NCBI GenBank assembly: GCA_028686425.1
Contig: JAQUBZ010000005.1
Coordinates: forward strand, 1-64,000
Origin: Bacteroidales bacterium
GTDB lineage: Bacteria; Bacteroidota; Bacteroidia; Bacteroidales; UBA932
Direction: 5' to 3'
Length of the DNA stretch: 64,000 nucleotides
In this document: positions 1 to 8,314 of the stretch, one piece after another
Layout of the letters: each line of letters opens with the position of its first letter
Position numbering within the stretch: position 1 is the first letter of the stretch
Translations under genes and position numbers: made by a program
Notes under the pieces: generated by a model
Told to the model about the DNA's origin: nothing
The model's database searches: none
What the model saw: the letters and a program-made list of their open reading frames with translations, nothing else

Positions 1-73
1 CTTCCTTTAATTCAAATGATTCATTAATCTCTTGTGGTAATATGTAACTCGTTAACTTTAAATATGGATTCAT
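1..73 (-). CDS. Start of an IS-like gene (possible ISAon1-type transposase N-terminal protein), cut by window edge
   Basis: Reading leftward from an ATG at 71-73, the frame stays open to the edge (24 codons). The start, MNPYLKLTSYILPQEINESF, resembles from memory the short N-terminal proteins of ISAon1-type elements, which open with a hydrophobic LLP-type stretch followed by an acidic FEL/FDL motif. A -7 box (TAACTTTG on the minus strand, 84-91) lies only 10 bases upstream. The remnant of a nitroreductase gene begins immediately to the right, as expected if an insertion sequence interrupted that gene. The family call is tentative because so little of the protein is visible. Confidence 0.4.
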   Translation of the reverse strand, partial: MNPYLKLTSYILPQEINESFELKE

Positions 74-92
74 GTTTTTTTTGCAAAGTTAA

Positions 93-263
93 AAACTTTT
101 CCAAACACAGGTTTTTACGGGTGAGCCGGAGTTATCCGTAGAAATGGCGAAAGTATTGAATATTCCGAATGAATATCCAACTATCTTATTGAGAGTTGGA
201 TATGGAAAGAAGATGCCTTATTCCAAAAGAAAAAATATAAGCGAAGTGATTATTCAAAAATAG
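93..263 (+). pseudogene. 3' remnant of a nitroreductase-family gene
   Basis: A plus-strand frame runs open from just after a stop at 90-92 to TAG at 261-263 and has no start of its own. Its product contains TGEPELSVEMAKVLNIP and ends with LLRVGYGKKMPYSKRK and SEVII. This is the C-terminal pattern of FMN-dependent nitroreductases (hydrophobic strand, RxGYG, MPxSxRR, then a short hydrophobic tail). About 50 codons survive of a family usually near 180-250 residues. The 5' part is missing and replaced by the IS-like sequence on the left, so I read this as a gene truncated by insertion. The exact junction probably lies between 93 and 115. Confidence 0.6.
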
Positions 264-310
264 TCGCAAAAGTTATAGAGCATAGAACGAGGCATCAATC
301 TTATTAAGAC

Positions 311-856
311 CTATTTTGCATCAGCCTTTCTCATCTCTTTTTGATTGTTCTTCAAATAATGTTTGCACCATTCGGCAGGAGAATATCCCGTATTCCTTCC
401 AAAAGCGCTGTTAAAAGTAGTCATAGAGTTAAAACCGACAATCTTACAAAGTTGAGAAATTGTCATACTTTGATTTTCACTGAATTTTTTCATCGCTTCC
501 TTTACCCTGAATGAATGTACAAGTTGGCAGAAATTCTTATTTGTTTTGTATTTAATTACTTTTGACAAATATGTTTTATTTGTCAAAAGACGTTGCGCCA
601 CTTCCCCTATTCTAATATTGGGGTCAAGATAAATTTTCTCTTTTTCCATAAGATAAAACAATTTTTCTTTCATGATTTCATAATCATCCGTACCTTCAGA
701 GAGCAATCTTTCACTCTCCTTAGAGTTGTTTTTGAGATATGAGGTATCTCTATTCTTAGGATGAATCTGTCTATTACGATAGAGATAAATCGCCACCAAT
801 ACCACAAGTATTGACAGCATCGAGGCTAATACAGCCACTAACAAGATGTTATTCAT
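311..856 (-). CDS. Membrane-anchored AraC-family transcriptional regulator (short form)
   Basis: The 181-residue protein has one hydrophobic segment (about residues 4-25), a short polar linker, and a C-terminal AraC-type double helix-turn-helix (about 75-170) that ends with the signature GYSPAEW. Many Bacteroidota regulators of this layout carry several hundred residues of periplasmic or TPR sensor before the membrane segment; here nothing precedes it. It is either a naturally minimal form or the surviving 3' part of a larger gene. It lies beside the nitroreductase remnant in a decayed-looking patch and has no obvious partner. Target genes are unknown. The DNA-binding call is strong; function in the cell is uncertain. 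Confidence 0.75.
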   Translation of the reverse strand: MNNILLVAVLASMLSILVVLVAIYLYRNRQIHPKNRDTSYLKNNSKESERLLSEGTDDYEIMKEKLFYLMEKEKIYLDPNIRIGEVAQRLLTNKTYLSKVIKYKTNKNFCQLVHSFRVKEAMKKFSENQSMTISQLCKIVGFNSMTTFNSAFGRNTGYSPAEWCKHYLKNNQKEMRKADAK

Positions 857-1248
857 AGTAATTAATATTAAGTTGTTTAACGATGCTAAACTATGAAACA
901 GATTTCACTTTCCAAAAAACGCGGCAGAATTGCCATATTTTTTAAAAAAAATTACACTTCTTTTAAAAAAAATCGTTCTTTAACAAGAAACACAGATGAA
1001 TTTATATTTATTTTGCTAAAATCAATATTCCAAAATCACTTTTTAAAATAACAATATCCATCTTTAAAAAAATATCAGTGAAAATCGATTATAAACTATT
1101 AGAAAAGTTATCAACAATTATATTAATTATCTTATAATCAAATAGTTAATAAATTAATAGAGTGCTATTTTTTTTGTCTTATATCAAATATTTTTCTCAA
1201 GTTGTTTGAATATTCGGCAAAATAGGAGCAAAAACTGTGGAATAACTA
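857..1248. other. AT-rich intergenic stretch without a recognisable gene
   Basis: About 390 bases, very rich in A and T with several poly-A and poly-T runs. I see no coding frame with family resemblance, no tRNA-like fold and no clear terminator. One DnaA-box-like word (TTATCAACA, 1108-1116) is present but isolated. The left part should hold the promoter of the AraC-type gene. The right part follows the 3' end of the antiporter gene. Confidence 0.6.
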
Positions 1249-2718
1249 TTATTTTTGAAGCATGTGATCCTGAACGCTATCACTCTGAGCTATCAATAAG
1301 AGCAAGTCGTCAGGTTTGATTTCCAACGTACCATTGGGAACCAGATAATCCCCACCTCGTTTAATCATTATTACAAGCACTCCACTTGGAACATTCATAT
1401 CCTTCAATTGATTTCCATTGACAAGCATATCTTGGGTAATAGTCAAGTCCCATAGACGTGAATCAATCTCTTCAGGCAATTCAATTCCGAAATCATTACC
1501 GTCTTTAGGCAACACACGTGTCATACCGAGCAATTTGGCAACCCACGTAATCGTCGTCCCCTGAAGAAGCAGAGAGAGAATTGTGATAAAAAACACTATA
1601 TTGAAAATAACATGGGCTCCCGGTACATTCGCCACAACAGGATATGTGGCAAAGATAATCGGAACAGCACCACGCAATCCCACCCACGATGCAAATACAC
1701 GAGGTATAAAAGCCGGCTTTTTAAAAGGAATCAACGAAATGAATACCGACAACGGCCTGGCAACGAATATCATAAATAATCCGATAAGCGATGCAAGCAA
1801 AGCGATATCCCAAAGTTCGAGAGGATTGACCAACAAGCCGAGAGTAAGGAACATAACTATCTGACATAGCCACGCAAGACCGTCAATAAATTTGGCACAT
1901 TCTCTTTTTTTGACCAAAGGTTTGTTTCCCACAATAATTCCGGCAAGATATACGGCAAGGTATCCATTACCTCTGGCAAGTTCCGTCATGGAAAAAGTAA
2001 AGAACACCACACTCAGCAAAATAATCGGATATAGTGATACGTTACTCAGATTAATCTTGTTAATCACCCATACCGCAAGACGTCCGAACAGATATCCGAG
2101 CAATGTGCCGACGGCAAACTGAATAACAAAATTGAGCAGGATACTCCATATATTGTAATCGGAAGTCTGGCAGACCTGTATCAAAAGTATGGTAAGCATA
2201 TATGCCATAGGGTCATTACTTCCGCTTTCAAGTTCAAGCAATGGTCTCAGATGTTTTCTCAATCCGATTTTTTGAGTACGTAATATATTGAATACAGAGG
2301 CCGAATCTGTTGAAGACATAGTCGCCGACAGCAGAAGACACAACGCGAGTGAACCCGTAAAGGCAAATTTTCCACTTTTTGTAATGAGGTATATAAAAAT
2401 ACCCGTTATGAAAGTCATAAGAATCACCCCTAAAGTGGAAAGAGCTATCCCCTGCTTCAATACAGGCTTTATCTCTGAAAATTGGGTATCCATACCTCCT
2501 GAAAACAAAATAATACTCAAAGCCACCATACCGATAAATTGAGCCTGTTTGACATTGCTGAATTGAATTCCAAGTCCGTCACTTCCGAACAGCATCCCCA
2601 CAACAAGGAACAGCAGCAACATCGGAACCCCGAAGCGGCCACTCACTTTACTTACGATAATACTGACAAACAATAAGATAGATCCGACTAACAGAATATT
2701 TCCCGCTGTAAAATACAT
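1249..2718 (-). CDS. Potassium(sodium)/proton antiporter, CPA1 family with C-terminal RCK_C domain
   Basis: The 489-residue protein has about 12-13 membrane segments (residues 5 to about 400) of the cation:proton antiporter-1 fold. A soluble C-terminal domain of the TrkA_C/RCK_C type follows (about 405-485, with GNQLKDMNVP and LKPDD-like pattern IKPDDLLLLIA). This layout matches the NhaP2/CvrA group, which exchanges cytoplasmic K+ or Na+ for protons and is gated by the RCK_C domain. It starts at ATG 2718 and appears monocistronic. A -7 box (TAATTTTG on the minus strand) lies about 30 bases upstream. Ion preference cannot be read from sequence alone. In this window it joins TrkH and the Na+ pumps as part of cation homeostasis. 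Confidence 0.88.
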   Translation of the reverse strand: MYFTAGNILLVGSILLFVSIIVSKVSGRFGVPMLLLFLVVGMLFGSDGLGIQFSNVKQAQFIGMVALSIILFSGGMDTQFSEIKPVLKQGIALSTLGVILMTFITGIFIYLITKSGKFAFTGSLALCLLLSATMSSTDSASVFNILRTQKIGLRKHLRPLLELESGSNDPMAYMLTILLIQVCQTSDYNIWSILLNFVIQFAVGTLLGYLFGRLAVWVINKINLSNVSLYPIILLSVVFFTFSMTELARGNGYLAVYLAGIIVGNKPLVKKRECAKFIDGLAWLCQIVMFLTLGLLVNPLELWDIALLASLIGLFMIFVARPLSVFISLIPFKKPAFIPRVFASWVGLRGAVPIIFATYPVVANVPGAHVIFNIVFFITILSLLLQGTTITWVAKLLGMTRVLPKDGNDFGIELPEEIDSRLWDLTITQDMLVNGNQLKDMNVPSGVLVIMIKRGGDYLVPNGTLEIKPDDLLLLIAQSDSVQDHMLQK

Positions 2719-2747
2719 ATATTCAAGTTTTACTTTATTTATTTGTT

Positions 2748-2755
2748 CAAAATTA
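2748..2755 (-). promoter_or_regulatory. -7 promoter box of the antiporter gene
   Basis: The minus strand reads TAATTTTG, matching the Bacteroidota -7 consensus TAnnTTTG, about 30 bases upstream of the antiporter ATG. I see no clear upstream TTTG element. Confidence 0.5.
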
Positions 2756-2861
2756 GTAAAAAAAAATATAGTATTTTGGTCATTATAAATAAAAATAACA
2801 TTAAAATTACAATAAAGCCTCCCATCCTTGACAACTACTATATTTCATCAGGCCCTATTAA

Positions 2862-2894
2862 TTAAAAAGCCCTACATCTCAACGATGCAGGGCT
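2862..2894 (-). terminator. Rho-independent terminator after clpB
   Basis: The arms at 2868-2878 and 2884-2894 form an 11-base-pair stem with one mismatch and a 5-base loop. On the minus strand a run of T (TTTTTAATTAAT) follows. It lies 25 bases after the clpB stop codon and insulates the antiporter gene downstream. Confidence 0.8.
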
Positions 2895-2918
2895 GTCTTG
2901 CATTAATTGTGTAAGTTT

Positions 2919-5060
2919 CTACGAAATAGACAATTTGCCATCTTTCATATCGACATTTATTGTCTGCTCTTTTGTCAATGAACCATCCAGAAGCTTGGTG
3001 GCGAGTTCATTGATAAGTTCTTTCTGCAAAAGTCTCTTTATAGGTCTTGCTCCATAAGCAGGATCGTACCCTTTGGTAGAAAGATAGTCCACAAATCCTT
3101 CGGTAAACTTCAATTTTATATCCATGGCTGAAAGTTTGCCCTGTAACTCCTTCATCTGAAGCAGCAGTATTTCCCTCATATCTTTGGTAGTCAGAGGGTG
3201 GAACATTATTATTTCGTCTATACGGTTCAAAAATTCAGGACGGATACTCTGTTTCAGAACATTTATCACCTGAGTTTTGCAGTCGGCATAGACTTTTTCC
3301 TGCTGATCCGAAGTGCTGTCTGCCGTCAATTTATCCATATATTCACTGATAATATCTGAACCGGCATTGGATGTCATTATCAATATTGTATTCTTAAAAT
3401 CGACTGTACGTCCCTTATTATCCGTCAGACGTCCGTCATCCAATACCTGCAGCAGCACATTGAATACATCGGGATGTGCTTTTTCTATCTCATCAAGCAA
3501 TATTACGGAATACGGTTTACGTCGCACGGCTTCTGTCAGTTGGCCACCCTCTTCATATCCGACATATCCCGGAGGGGCCCCTACAAGTCTTGATACTGTA
3601 TGACGTTCCTGATATTCACTCATATCGATACGTGTCATCATGTTTTCGTCATTGAACAGGTATTCGGCGAGGGCTTTTGCAAGTTCTGTCTTACCGACAC
3701 CCGTAGTACCGAGAAACATAAACGACCCGATAGGTCTTTTCTCGTTTTGAAGTCCTGCCCTGCTTCTCCTGACTGCATTTGAGACGGCAGCGATGGCTTC
3801 ATCCTGACCGATTACTCTTTTGTGGAGCACTTCTTCTATATGCAGCAATTTCTCTTTTTCACTTTGCAACATCTTATTGACAGGTATTCCTGTCCATTTT
3901 GCCACAACTTCGGCAATATCTTCATCCGTGACGGCTTCATTCATGATAGGAGACTGATTTTCATTCTTTTTGGCTGTCAGATTCTGTATTTCCTGTTGAG
4001 TTGCAGCTATTTTACCATATCTCAATTCGGCAACTTTTCCGTAATCTCCTCTGCGTTCGGCATCGTCTGCTTCTATTTTATAAGTCTCAATGGCCTGCCT
4101 CTTGTCCTGAATCTCTTTCAAAAGGCGTTTTTCCGAATCCCACTGCTTCATCAATACATCTCTCTGAGCAGAAGTCGTCTTTATTTCGTCAGTAATTGCA
4201 TCAAGTTTAGGGGATTTGCCTTCACGCTTGATTGCCTCTTTTTCTATCTCAAGTTGCTTTATCTTTCTGTTCAGCTCATCTATACACTCGGGGACAGAGT
4301 TCATTTCAAGACGAAGTTTTGAAGCAGCCTCATCTATAAGGTCTATTGCCTTATCCGGCAAAAAACGGTTGGTGATATATCTGTGAGAGAGCTCCACTGC
4401 CGCTATTATGGCATCATCTTCTATCCTCACTTTATGGTGATTTTCGTATTTTTCCTTCAGACCTCTCAAAATGGAAATTGATTCGGCTGTTGAAGGTTCG
4501 TCCACCATGACCATCTGGAATCTTCTCTCAAGGGCTTTATCCTGTTCAAAATATTTTTGATATTCGTCCAATGTGGTTGATCCGACAGCTCTCAATTCTC
4601 CACGAGCAAGGGCCGGTTTCAGAATATTTGCGGCATCCATGGCTCCTGAAGAACGACCGGCGCCGACCAATGTGTGAATTTCATCTATAAACAATATTAT
4701 CTCACCCTCACTCTCTGTAACAGCTTTTACCACCCCCTTAAGACGTTCCTCAAATTCTCCCTGATATTTTGCACCTGCAATCAATGCACCCATATCGAGT
4801 GAGTAAATCTGTTTGGATTTCAGATTTTCAGGGACATCTCCATTTATTATTCTTTGAGCAATTCCTTCGGATATTGCAGTTTTGCCGACACCGGGCTCTC
4901 CTACCAGAATAGGGTTGTTTTTTGTTCTTCTACTAAGAATCTGCAAAACCCTCCTTATCTCGTCATCACGTCCGATGACCGGATCCAATTTGCCCGCCTT
5001 TGCCTTTTCATTAAGGTTAACAGCGTACTTGTTAAGCATTTCCAAGTTTTCTTTATTCAT
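2919..5060 (-). CDS. clpB: ClpB disaggregase lacking the N-terminal domain
   Basis: ClpB is a hexameric AAA+ unfoldase that pulls proteins out of aggregates together with DnaK. This 713-residue form begins directly at the first ATPase domain: Walker A GEPGVGKT at 54-61, Walker B ILFIDEIH, then the coiled-coil M domain (about 265-390). The second ATPase domain carries GTTGVGKT, pore loop GYVGYEEGG and VILLDEIEK. Usual ClpB is about 860 residues, with about 145 more at the N-terminus (substrate-binding Clp N domain). Here only 144 bases separate the start from the divergent peptidase gene, so the missing domain cannot be encoded. A strong Shine-Dalgarno sequence supports the start. This resembles the short ClpB form made elsewhere from an internal start. 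Confidence 0.95.
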   Translation of the reverse strand: MNKENLEMLNKYAVNLNEKAKAGKLDPVIGRDDEIRRVLQILSRRTKNNPILVGEPGVGKTAISEGIAQRIINGDVPENLKSKQIYSLDMGALIAGAKYQGEFEERLKGVVKAVTESEGEIILFIDEIHTLVGAGRSSGAMDAANILKPALARGELRAVGSTTLDEYQKYFEQDKALERRFQMVMVDEPSTAESISILRGLKEKYENHHKVRIEDDAIIAAVELSHRYITNRFLPDKAIDLIDEAASKLRLEMNSVPECIDELNRKIKQLEIEKEAIKREGKSPKLDAITDEIKTTSAQRDVLMKQWDSEKRLLKEIQDKRQAIETYKIEADDAERRGDYGKVAELRYGKIAATQQEIQNLTAKKNENQSPIMNEAVTDEDIAEVVAKWTGIPVNKMLQSEKEKLLHIEEVLHKRVIGQDEAIAAVSNAVRRSRAGLQNEKRPIGSFMFLGTTGVGKTELAKALAEYLFNDENMMTRIDMSEYQERHTVSRLVGAPPGYVGYEEGGQLTEAVRRKPYSVILLDEIEKAHPDVFNVLLQVLDDGRLTDNKGRTVDFKNTILIMTSNAGSDIISEYMDKLTADSTSDQQEKVYADCKTQVINVLKQSIRPEFLNRIDEIIMFHPLTTKDMREILLLQMKELQGKLSAMDIKLKFTEGFVDYLSTKGYDPAYGARPIKRLLQKELINELATKLLDGSLTKEQTINVDMKDGKLSIS

Positions 5061-5067
5061 TTTATTT

Positions 5068-5073
5068 CTCCTT
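5068..5073 (-). promoter_or_regulatory. Shine-Dalgarno site fixing the clpB start
   Basis: The minus strand reads AAGGAG followed by 7 bases and the ATG at 5060. Strong Shine-Dalgarno sites are uncommon in this phylum, so this decides in favour of the short ClpB start. Confidence 0.7.
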
Positions 5074-5164
5074 TTCGTCTTTGTAAGACATATAGTATTG
5101 TATCAACTTATTTGCCATATCGCAATTTGTGACAAAAAGTCAGAATTTTATACAATTTTTTATT

Positions 5165-5172
5165 TACCTTTG
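5165..5172 (+). promoter_or_regulatory. -7 promoter box of the tandem C1 peptidase genes
   Basis: TACCTTTG matches TAnnTTTG and lies 32 bases before the first peptidase ATG. No TTTG element at the usual spacing is visible. Confidence 0.55.
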
Positions 5173-5204
5173 TTAGATATGAATTTAACACACTAAATTG
5201 TTAT

Positions 5205-6407
5205 ATGAAAAAAATCACTTTATTATTAGCTGCCATACTTCTATTTAATATGTCGGCATTTGCTCAGGAGAGCAAGTCTGAAAAAGCCGGAGGCTTCCAA
5301 TTCACCACTGTCAAAGAACTGCCTATCACCAAAATTCAAAATCAGGCAAGTTCCGGTACATGCTGGTGCTTCTCAACTGTTTCATTCCTTGAGTCCGAAA
5401 TTTTAAGAAACGGATATAAGGGGGACTTGAATCTGTCGGAAATGTTTATCATTTCACACGCATACGCCGATAAGGCTGTCAAATATATCAGAGTTGACGG
5501 CAATCTCAACTTTGCAGGAGGAAGTTCATTCGGAGATGCGCTCACTGTTTTCAAAGATTATGGAGCTGTTCCGGAATCACTTATGACGGGATTGAACTAT
5601 GGTGAAAACCGTCACGTACATGGAGAGCTTGATGCTGTTACAAAAGGATATGTTTCTGCTCTTCTCAAAAATCCGAACAGAAAATTATCAACAGCATGGA
5701 AAGCCGGATTTCAGGGGATTCTTGATGCTTACTTAGGCAAAATTCCTGAAGAGTTTGAGTATAATGGAGCCAAATATACCCCTAAATCATACGCCGAATC
5801 TTTGGGCATCAATCCGGATGATTATGTTTCACTGACTTCTTTCACGCATGTTCCTTTCTACAAGCAGTTTGCAATAGAAGTTGCAGATAATTGGCGTTGG
5901 GAACTCTCATACAATCTGCCTCTTGACGAACTTATAGCAGTAATGTACAATGCAATAGACAAAGGTTATACATTTGCATGGGCTTCCGATGTCAGCGAGA
6001 AAGGTTTCACCCGCAATGGTGTGGCTACAGTTCCGGATATGGAGGCATTAACGCCTACAGGCTCTGATGAGGCTCGCTGGATTGGCCTTACACCTCAGGA
6101 AAGAGACAGAGAGCTTGCCAAGAAGATGGAAGGTCCTGTTGCCGAAAAAGCAATCACTCCCGAATTACGTCAGAAAGAATACGACAATAAACTCACTACG
6201 GATGACCACGGAATGCACATTTTTGGTATTGCCACAGACCAGAACGGCAGGAAATACTTCATGGTAAAGAACTCTTGGGGAGAATCGGGCAAATACAAAG
6301 GAATCTGGTATGTATCTGAAGCATTTGTAAAATATAAGACTATGGACATACTCGTTCATAAAGATGCTATTCCTAAAGACATCAAGAAGAAATTAGGTAT
6401 CAAATAA
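5205..6407 (+). CDS. Secreted C1-family cysteine peptidase, PepC/bleomycin-hydrolase-like
   Basis: A 400-residue papain-fold peptidase with a cleavable signal peptide (about residues 1-20, ending AFA-Q). The catalytic set is visible: oxyanion Gln in QNQASSGTCW, nucleophile Cys53 before Trp54, His335 in DDHGMHIFG and Asn356 in VKNSWG. Bleomycin hydrolase and PepC are normally cytoplasmic aminopeptidases, so export to the periplasm or surface is a phylum-specific twist. A second Cys (Cys55) follows the catalytic CW. It is followed 22 bases later by a paralogue and then pssA, probably one transcript. The substrate is unknown; a role in peptide nutrition is an inference. Confidence 0.85.
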   Translation: MKKITLLLAAILLFNMSAFAQESKSEKAGGFQFTTVKELPITKIQNQASSGTCWCFSTVSFLESEILRNGYKGDLNLSEMFIISHAYADKAVKYIRVDGNLNFAGGSSFGDALTVFKDYGAVPESLMTGLNYGENRHVHGELDAVTKGYVSALLKNPNRKLSTAWKAGFQGILDAYLGKIPEEFEYNGAKYTPKSYAESLGINPDDYVSLTSFTHVPFYKQFAIEVADNWRWELSYNLPLDELIAVMYNAIDKGYTFAWASDVSEKGFTRNGVATVPDMEALTPTGSDEARWIGLTPQERDRELAKKMEGPVAEKAITPELRQKEYDNKLTTDDHGMHIFGIATDQNGRKYFMVKNSWGESGKYKGIWYVSEAFVKYKTMDILVHKDAIPKDIKKKLGIK

Positions 6408-6429
6408 CTATTCATATTTTTGGAACAAC

Positions 6430-7554
6430 ATGAAAAAATTCATTATAGTTGCAGTTATTGCTCTAATTTGCAGTTCTGCACTCGCACAGACACAGACTAT
6501 TTACAAATTCACACCTATAAAGGATATTAACGTAACCTCCGTAAAAAATCAGGCTCGTACAGGTACCTGCTGGTGCTTTGCAACTATCTCTTTTCTTGAA
6601 GCCGAATTAATCCGCATGGGAAAGGGAGAATATGACCTTTCCGAGATGTACGTTGTCAGACAAAACTACTACAAGAGAATCAATGACAACTATTTGAGAC
6701 TTGGAAAAGGGAACATAGGCCCTGGTTCGATTGCACACATGGCGATTAATGTTCTCAAAGAGAACGGACTTGTTCCGGAAGAGGTATATCGCGGAATTAA
6801 TTATAATTCGGAAACGCACAACCATACCGAACTTGGCGCATATCTTAAAGGTATAGCTGACGTGTCAGTCGCTCTAAAAGTCAAAAGTCCTCAATATTAC
6901 AAACTTATAGACAATCTTTTTGACACTTATCTCGGTATCGTACCGGAAGAATTTACATATAACGGCAAAAAATATACTCCTAAGACATTTGCCAACTCCC
7001 TCGGACTTGTTCCTGAAGATTATATAGAATTGACAAGTTTTTCACATCATCCATTCTATCAGCAAGTTCCACTTGAGATTAGAGACAATTGGGATAACCA
7101 GTTGTTATACAATGTACCTCTTGATGATATGATGGCCATTATCGACAACGCTCTCGAAAACGGATACACTGTTGCATGGGACGGAGATTTGATTTCAGGT
7201 TCATTCAATCATAACAGAGGTGTAGCCATCAATCCCGAACCAAAAGATAAGGAAGAAGCCGTCAAGCTTAACAAAATCTATCCTGAAATGGTTGTAACCC
7301 AAGAGAATCGCCAACATGATTTTGAAACTTTCAACACTGTTGACGACCACTTGATGCACCTTACAGGGATATATAAAGATCAAAACGGCACCAAATTCTA
7401 CAAAACAAAGAATTCATGGGGAACCGGCAGAAACGAAGAGATGAAAGGGTATCTTTATATGTCTAAGAGCTATATTCAAATGAGAACCATCAGCTTTATG
7501 GTACATAAGAACGCTATTCCAAAAGCAATCAGGGAGAAACTTAACATCAAATAA
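6430..7554 (+). CDS. Secreted C1-family cysteine peptidase, second tandem copy
   Basis: A 374-residue paralogue of the preceding gene, with its own signal peptide (cleavage near ALA-Q at residue 20). The nucleophile is Cys47 in TGTCWCF, the His lies in DDHLMHLTG and the Asn in TKNSWG, so both copies should be active. The copies share overall layout and the unusual CWCF motif but differ through most of their length, so the duplication is not recent. The 22-base spacing upstream and 6-base spacing to pssA suggest cotranscription. Confidence 0.85.
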   Translation: MKKFIIVAVIALICSSALAQTQTIYKFTPIKDINVTSVKNQARTGTCWCFATISFLEAELIRMGKGEYDLSEMYVVRQNYYKRINDNYLRLGKGNIGPGSIAHMAINVLKENGLVPEEVYRGINYNSETHNHTELGAYLKGIADVSVALKVKSPQYYKLIDNLFDTYLGIVPEEFTYNGKKYTPKTFANSLGLVPEDYIELTSFSHHPFYQQVPLEIRDNWDNQLLYNVPLDDMMAIIDNALENGYTVAWDGDLISGSFNHNRGVAINPEPKDKEEAVKLNKIYPEMVVTQENRQHDFETFNTVDDHLMHLTGIYKDQNGTKFYKTKNSWGTGRNEEMKGYLYMSKSYIQMRTISFMVHKNAIPKAIREKLNIK

Positions 7555-7560
7555 GTTACG

Positions 7561-8313
7561 ATGAAAAAGCACATTCCAAATATCATAACATTGCTTAATC
7601 TTGTATGCGGTTCGTGTGCAGTGATATTGTCATTGTGGGAACTATATTTTCCTGCTTTCTGGTTTATCATAGGAGCTGCAATGTTTGATTTTATGGATGG
7701 CTTTTTCGCCCGTCTGCTGAAAGCATATTCTGACATAGGTAAGGAGCTCGACTCGCTTTCCGACCTTATAAGTTTCGGGTTGGCTCCTTCCCTTATGTTT
7801 TTTACATGGTATTATAAATCGGGACACGAGTACTCTCTCCTCTCCTTTATACCATTGATTATTGTGGCATTTTCAGCTTTGAGACTTGCCAAATTCAATA
7901 CGGACACCCGTCAAAGTGTCAATTTCATAGGTCTTCCCACCCCCGCTGATGCGATGATTATCGCTTCTGTTGCCGCATACGGACATGTATGCAGACTTTG
8001 CGGCACAGATTCTATTGTACTTCAACTACTTGACAGTGGGTGGTTCATACCTGTCTGCTCCATAATTCTTTCGTTGCTGCTCGTATCGGAGATACCTATG
8101 TTTTCCCTGAAAAAGAAGAAATTATCTTTCAGGACTAATCCGACTATCTGTCTGTTTCTAAGTGTCTCCGTTCTATTGGTAGTAACCGGAGAGATACTAT
8201 ATCCTCACAAATCAATCGCCCTTGGCAATATTCCGCTCTGGATTGCCTTGGTATTTGCATTTTATCTGATTTTAAATCTTATTATCGCTCCATTCGGAAA
8301 AAAGGAGTCATAA
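7561..8313 (+). CDS. pssA: CDP-diacylglycerol-serine O-phosphatidyltransferase
   Basis: A 250-residue integral membrane enzyme that makes phosphatidylserine, the precursor of phosphatidylethanolamine, from CDP-diacylglycerol and serine. The CDP-alcohol phosphotransferase motif is complete: DFMDGFFAR, then the spaced G...D...D in GKELDSLSD (residues about 40-68). About seven or eight hydrophobic segments are present. It starts 6 bases after the second peptidase. Its stop lies one base from the stop of the convergent phosphohexomutase gene, leaving no room for a terminator. Confidence 0.9.
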   Translation: MKKHIPNIITLLNLVCGSCAVILSLWELYFPAFWFIIGAAMFDFMDGFFARLLKAYSDIGKELDSLSDLISFGLAPSLMFFTWYYKSGHEYSLLSFIPLIIVAFSALRLAKFNTDTRQSVNFIGLPTPADAMIIASVAAYGHVCRLCGTDSIVLQLLDSGWFIPVCSIILSLLLVSEIPMFSLKKKKLSFRTNPTICLFLSVSVLLVVTGEILYPHKSIALGNIPLWIALVFAFYLILNLIIAPFGKKES

Positions 8314-8314
8314 T

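Noticed and set aside
1108..1116. DnaA-box-like word in an AT-rich gap, possible replication origin
   Set aside because: A single isolated match with no cluster of boxes, no dnaA nearby and no other origin features.
3822..4322. 166-codon plus-strand frame within clpB
   Set aside because: It is antisense to the conserved M domain of ClpB; phenylalanine- and leucine-rich shadow sequence.
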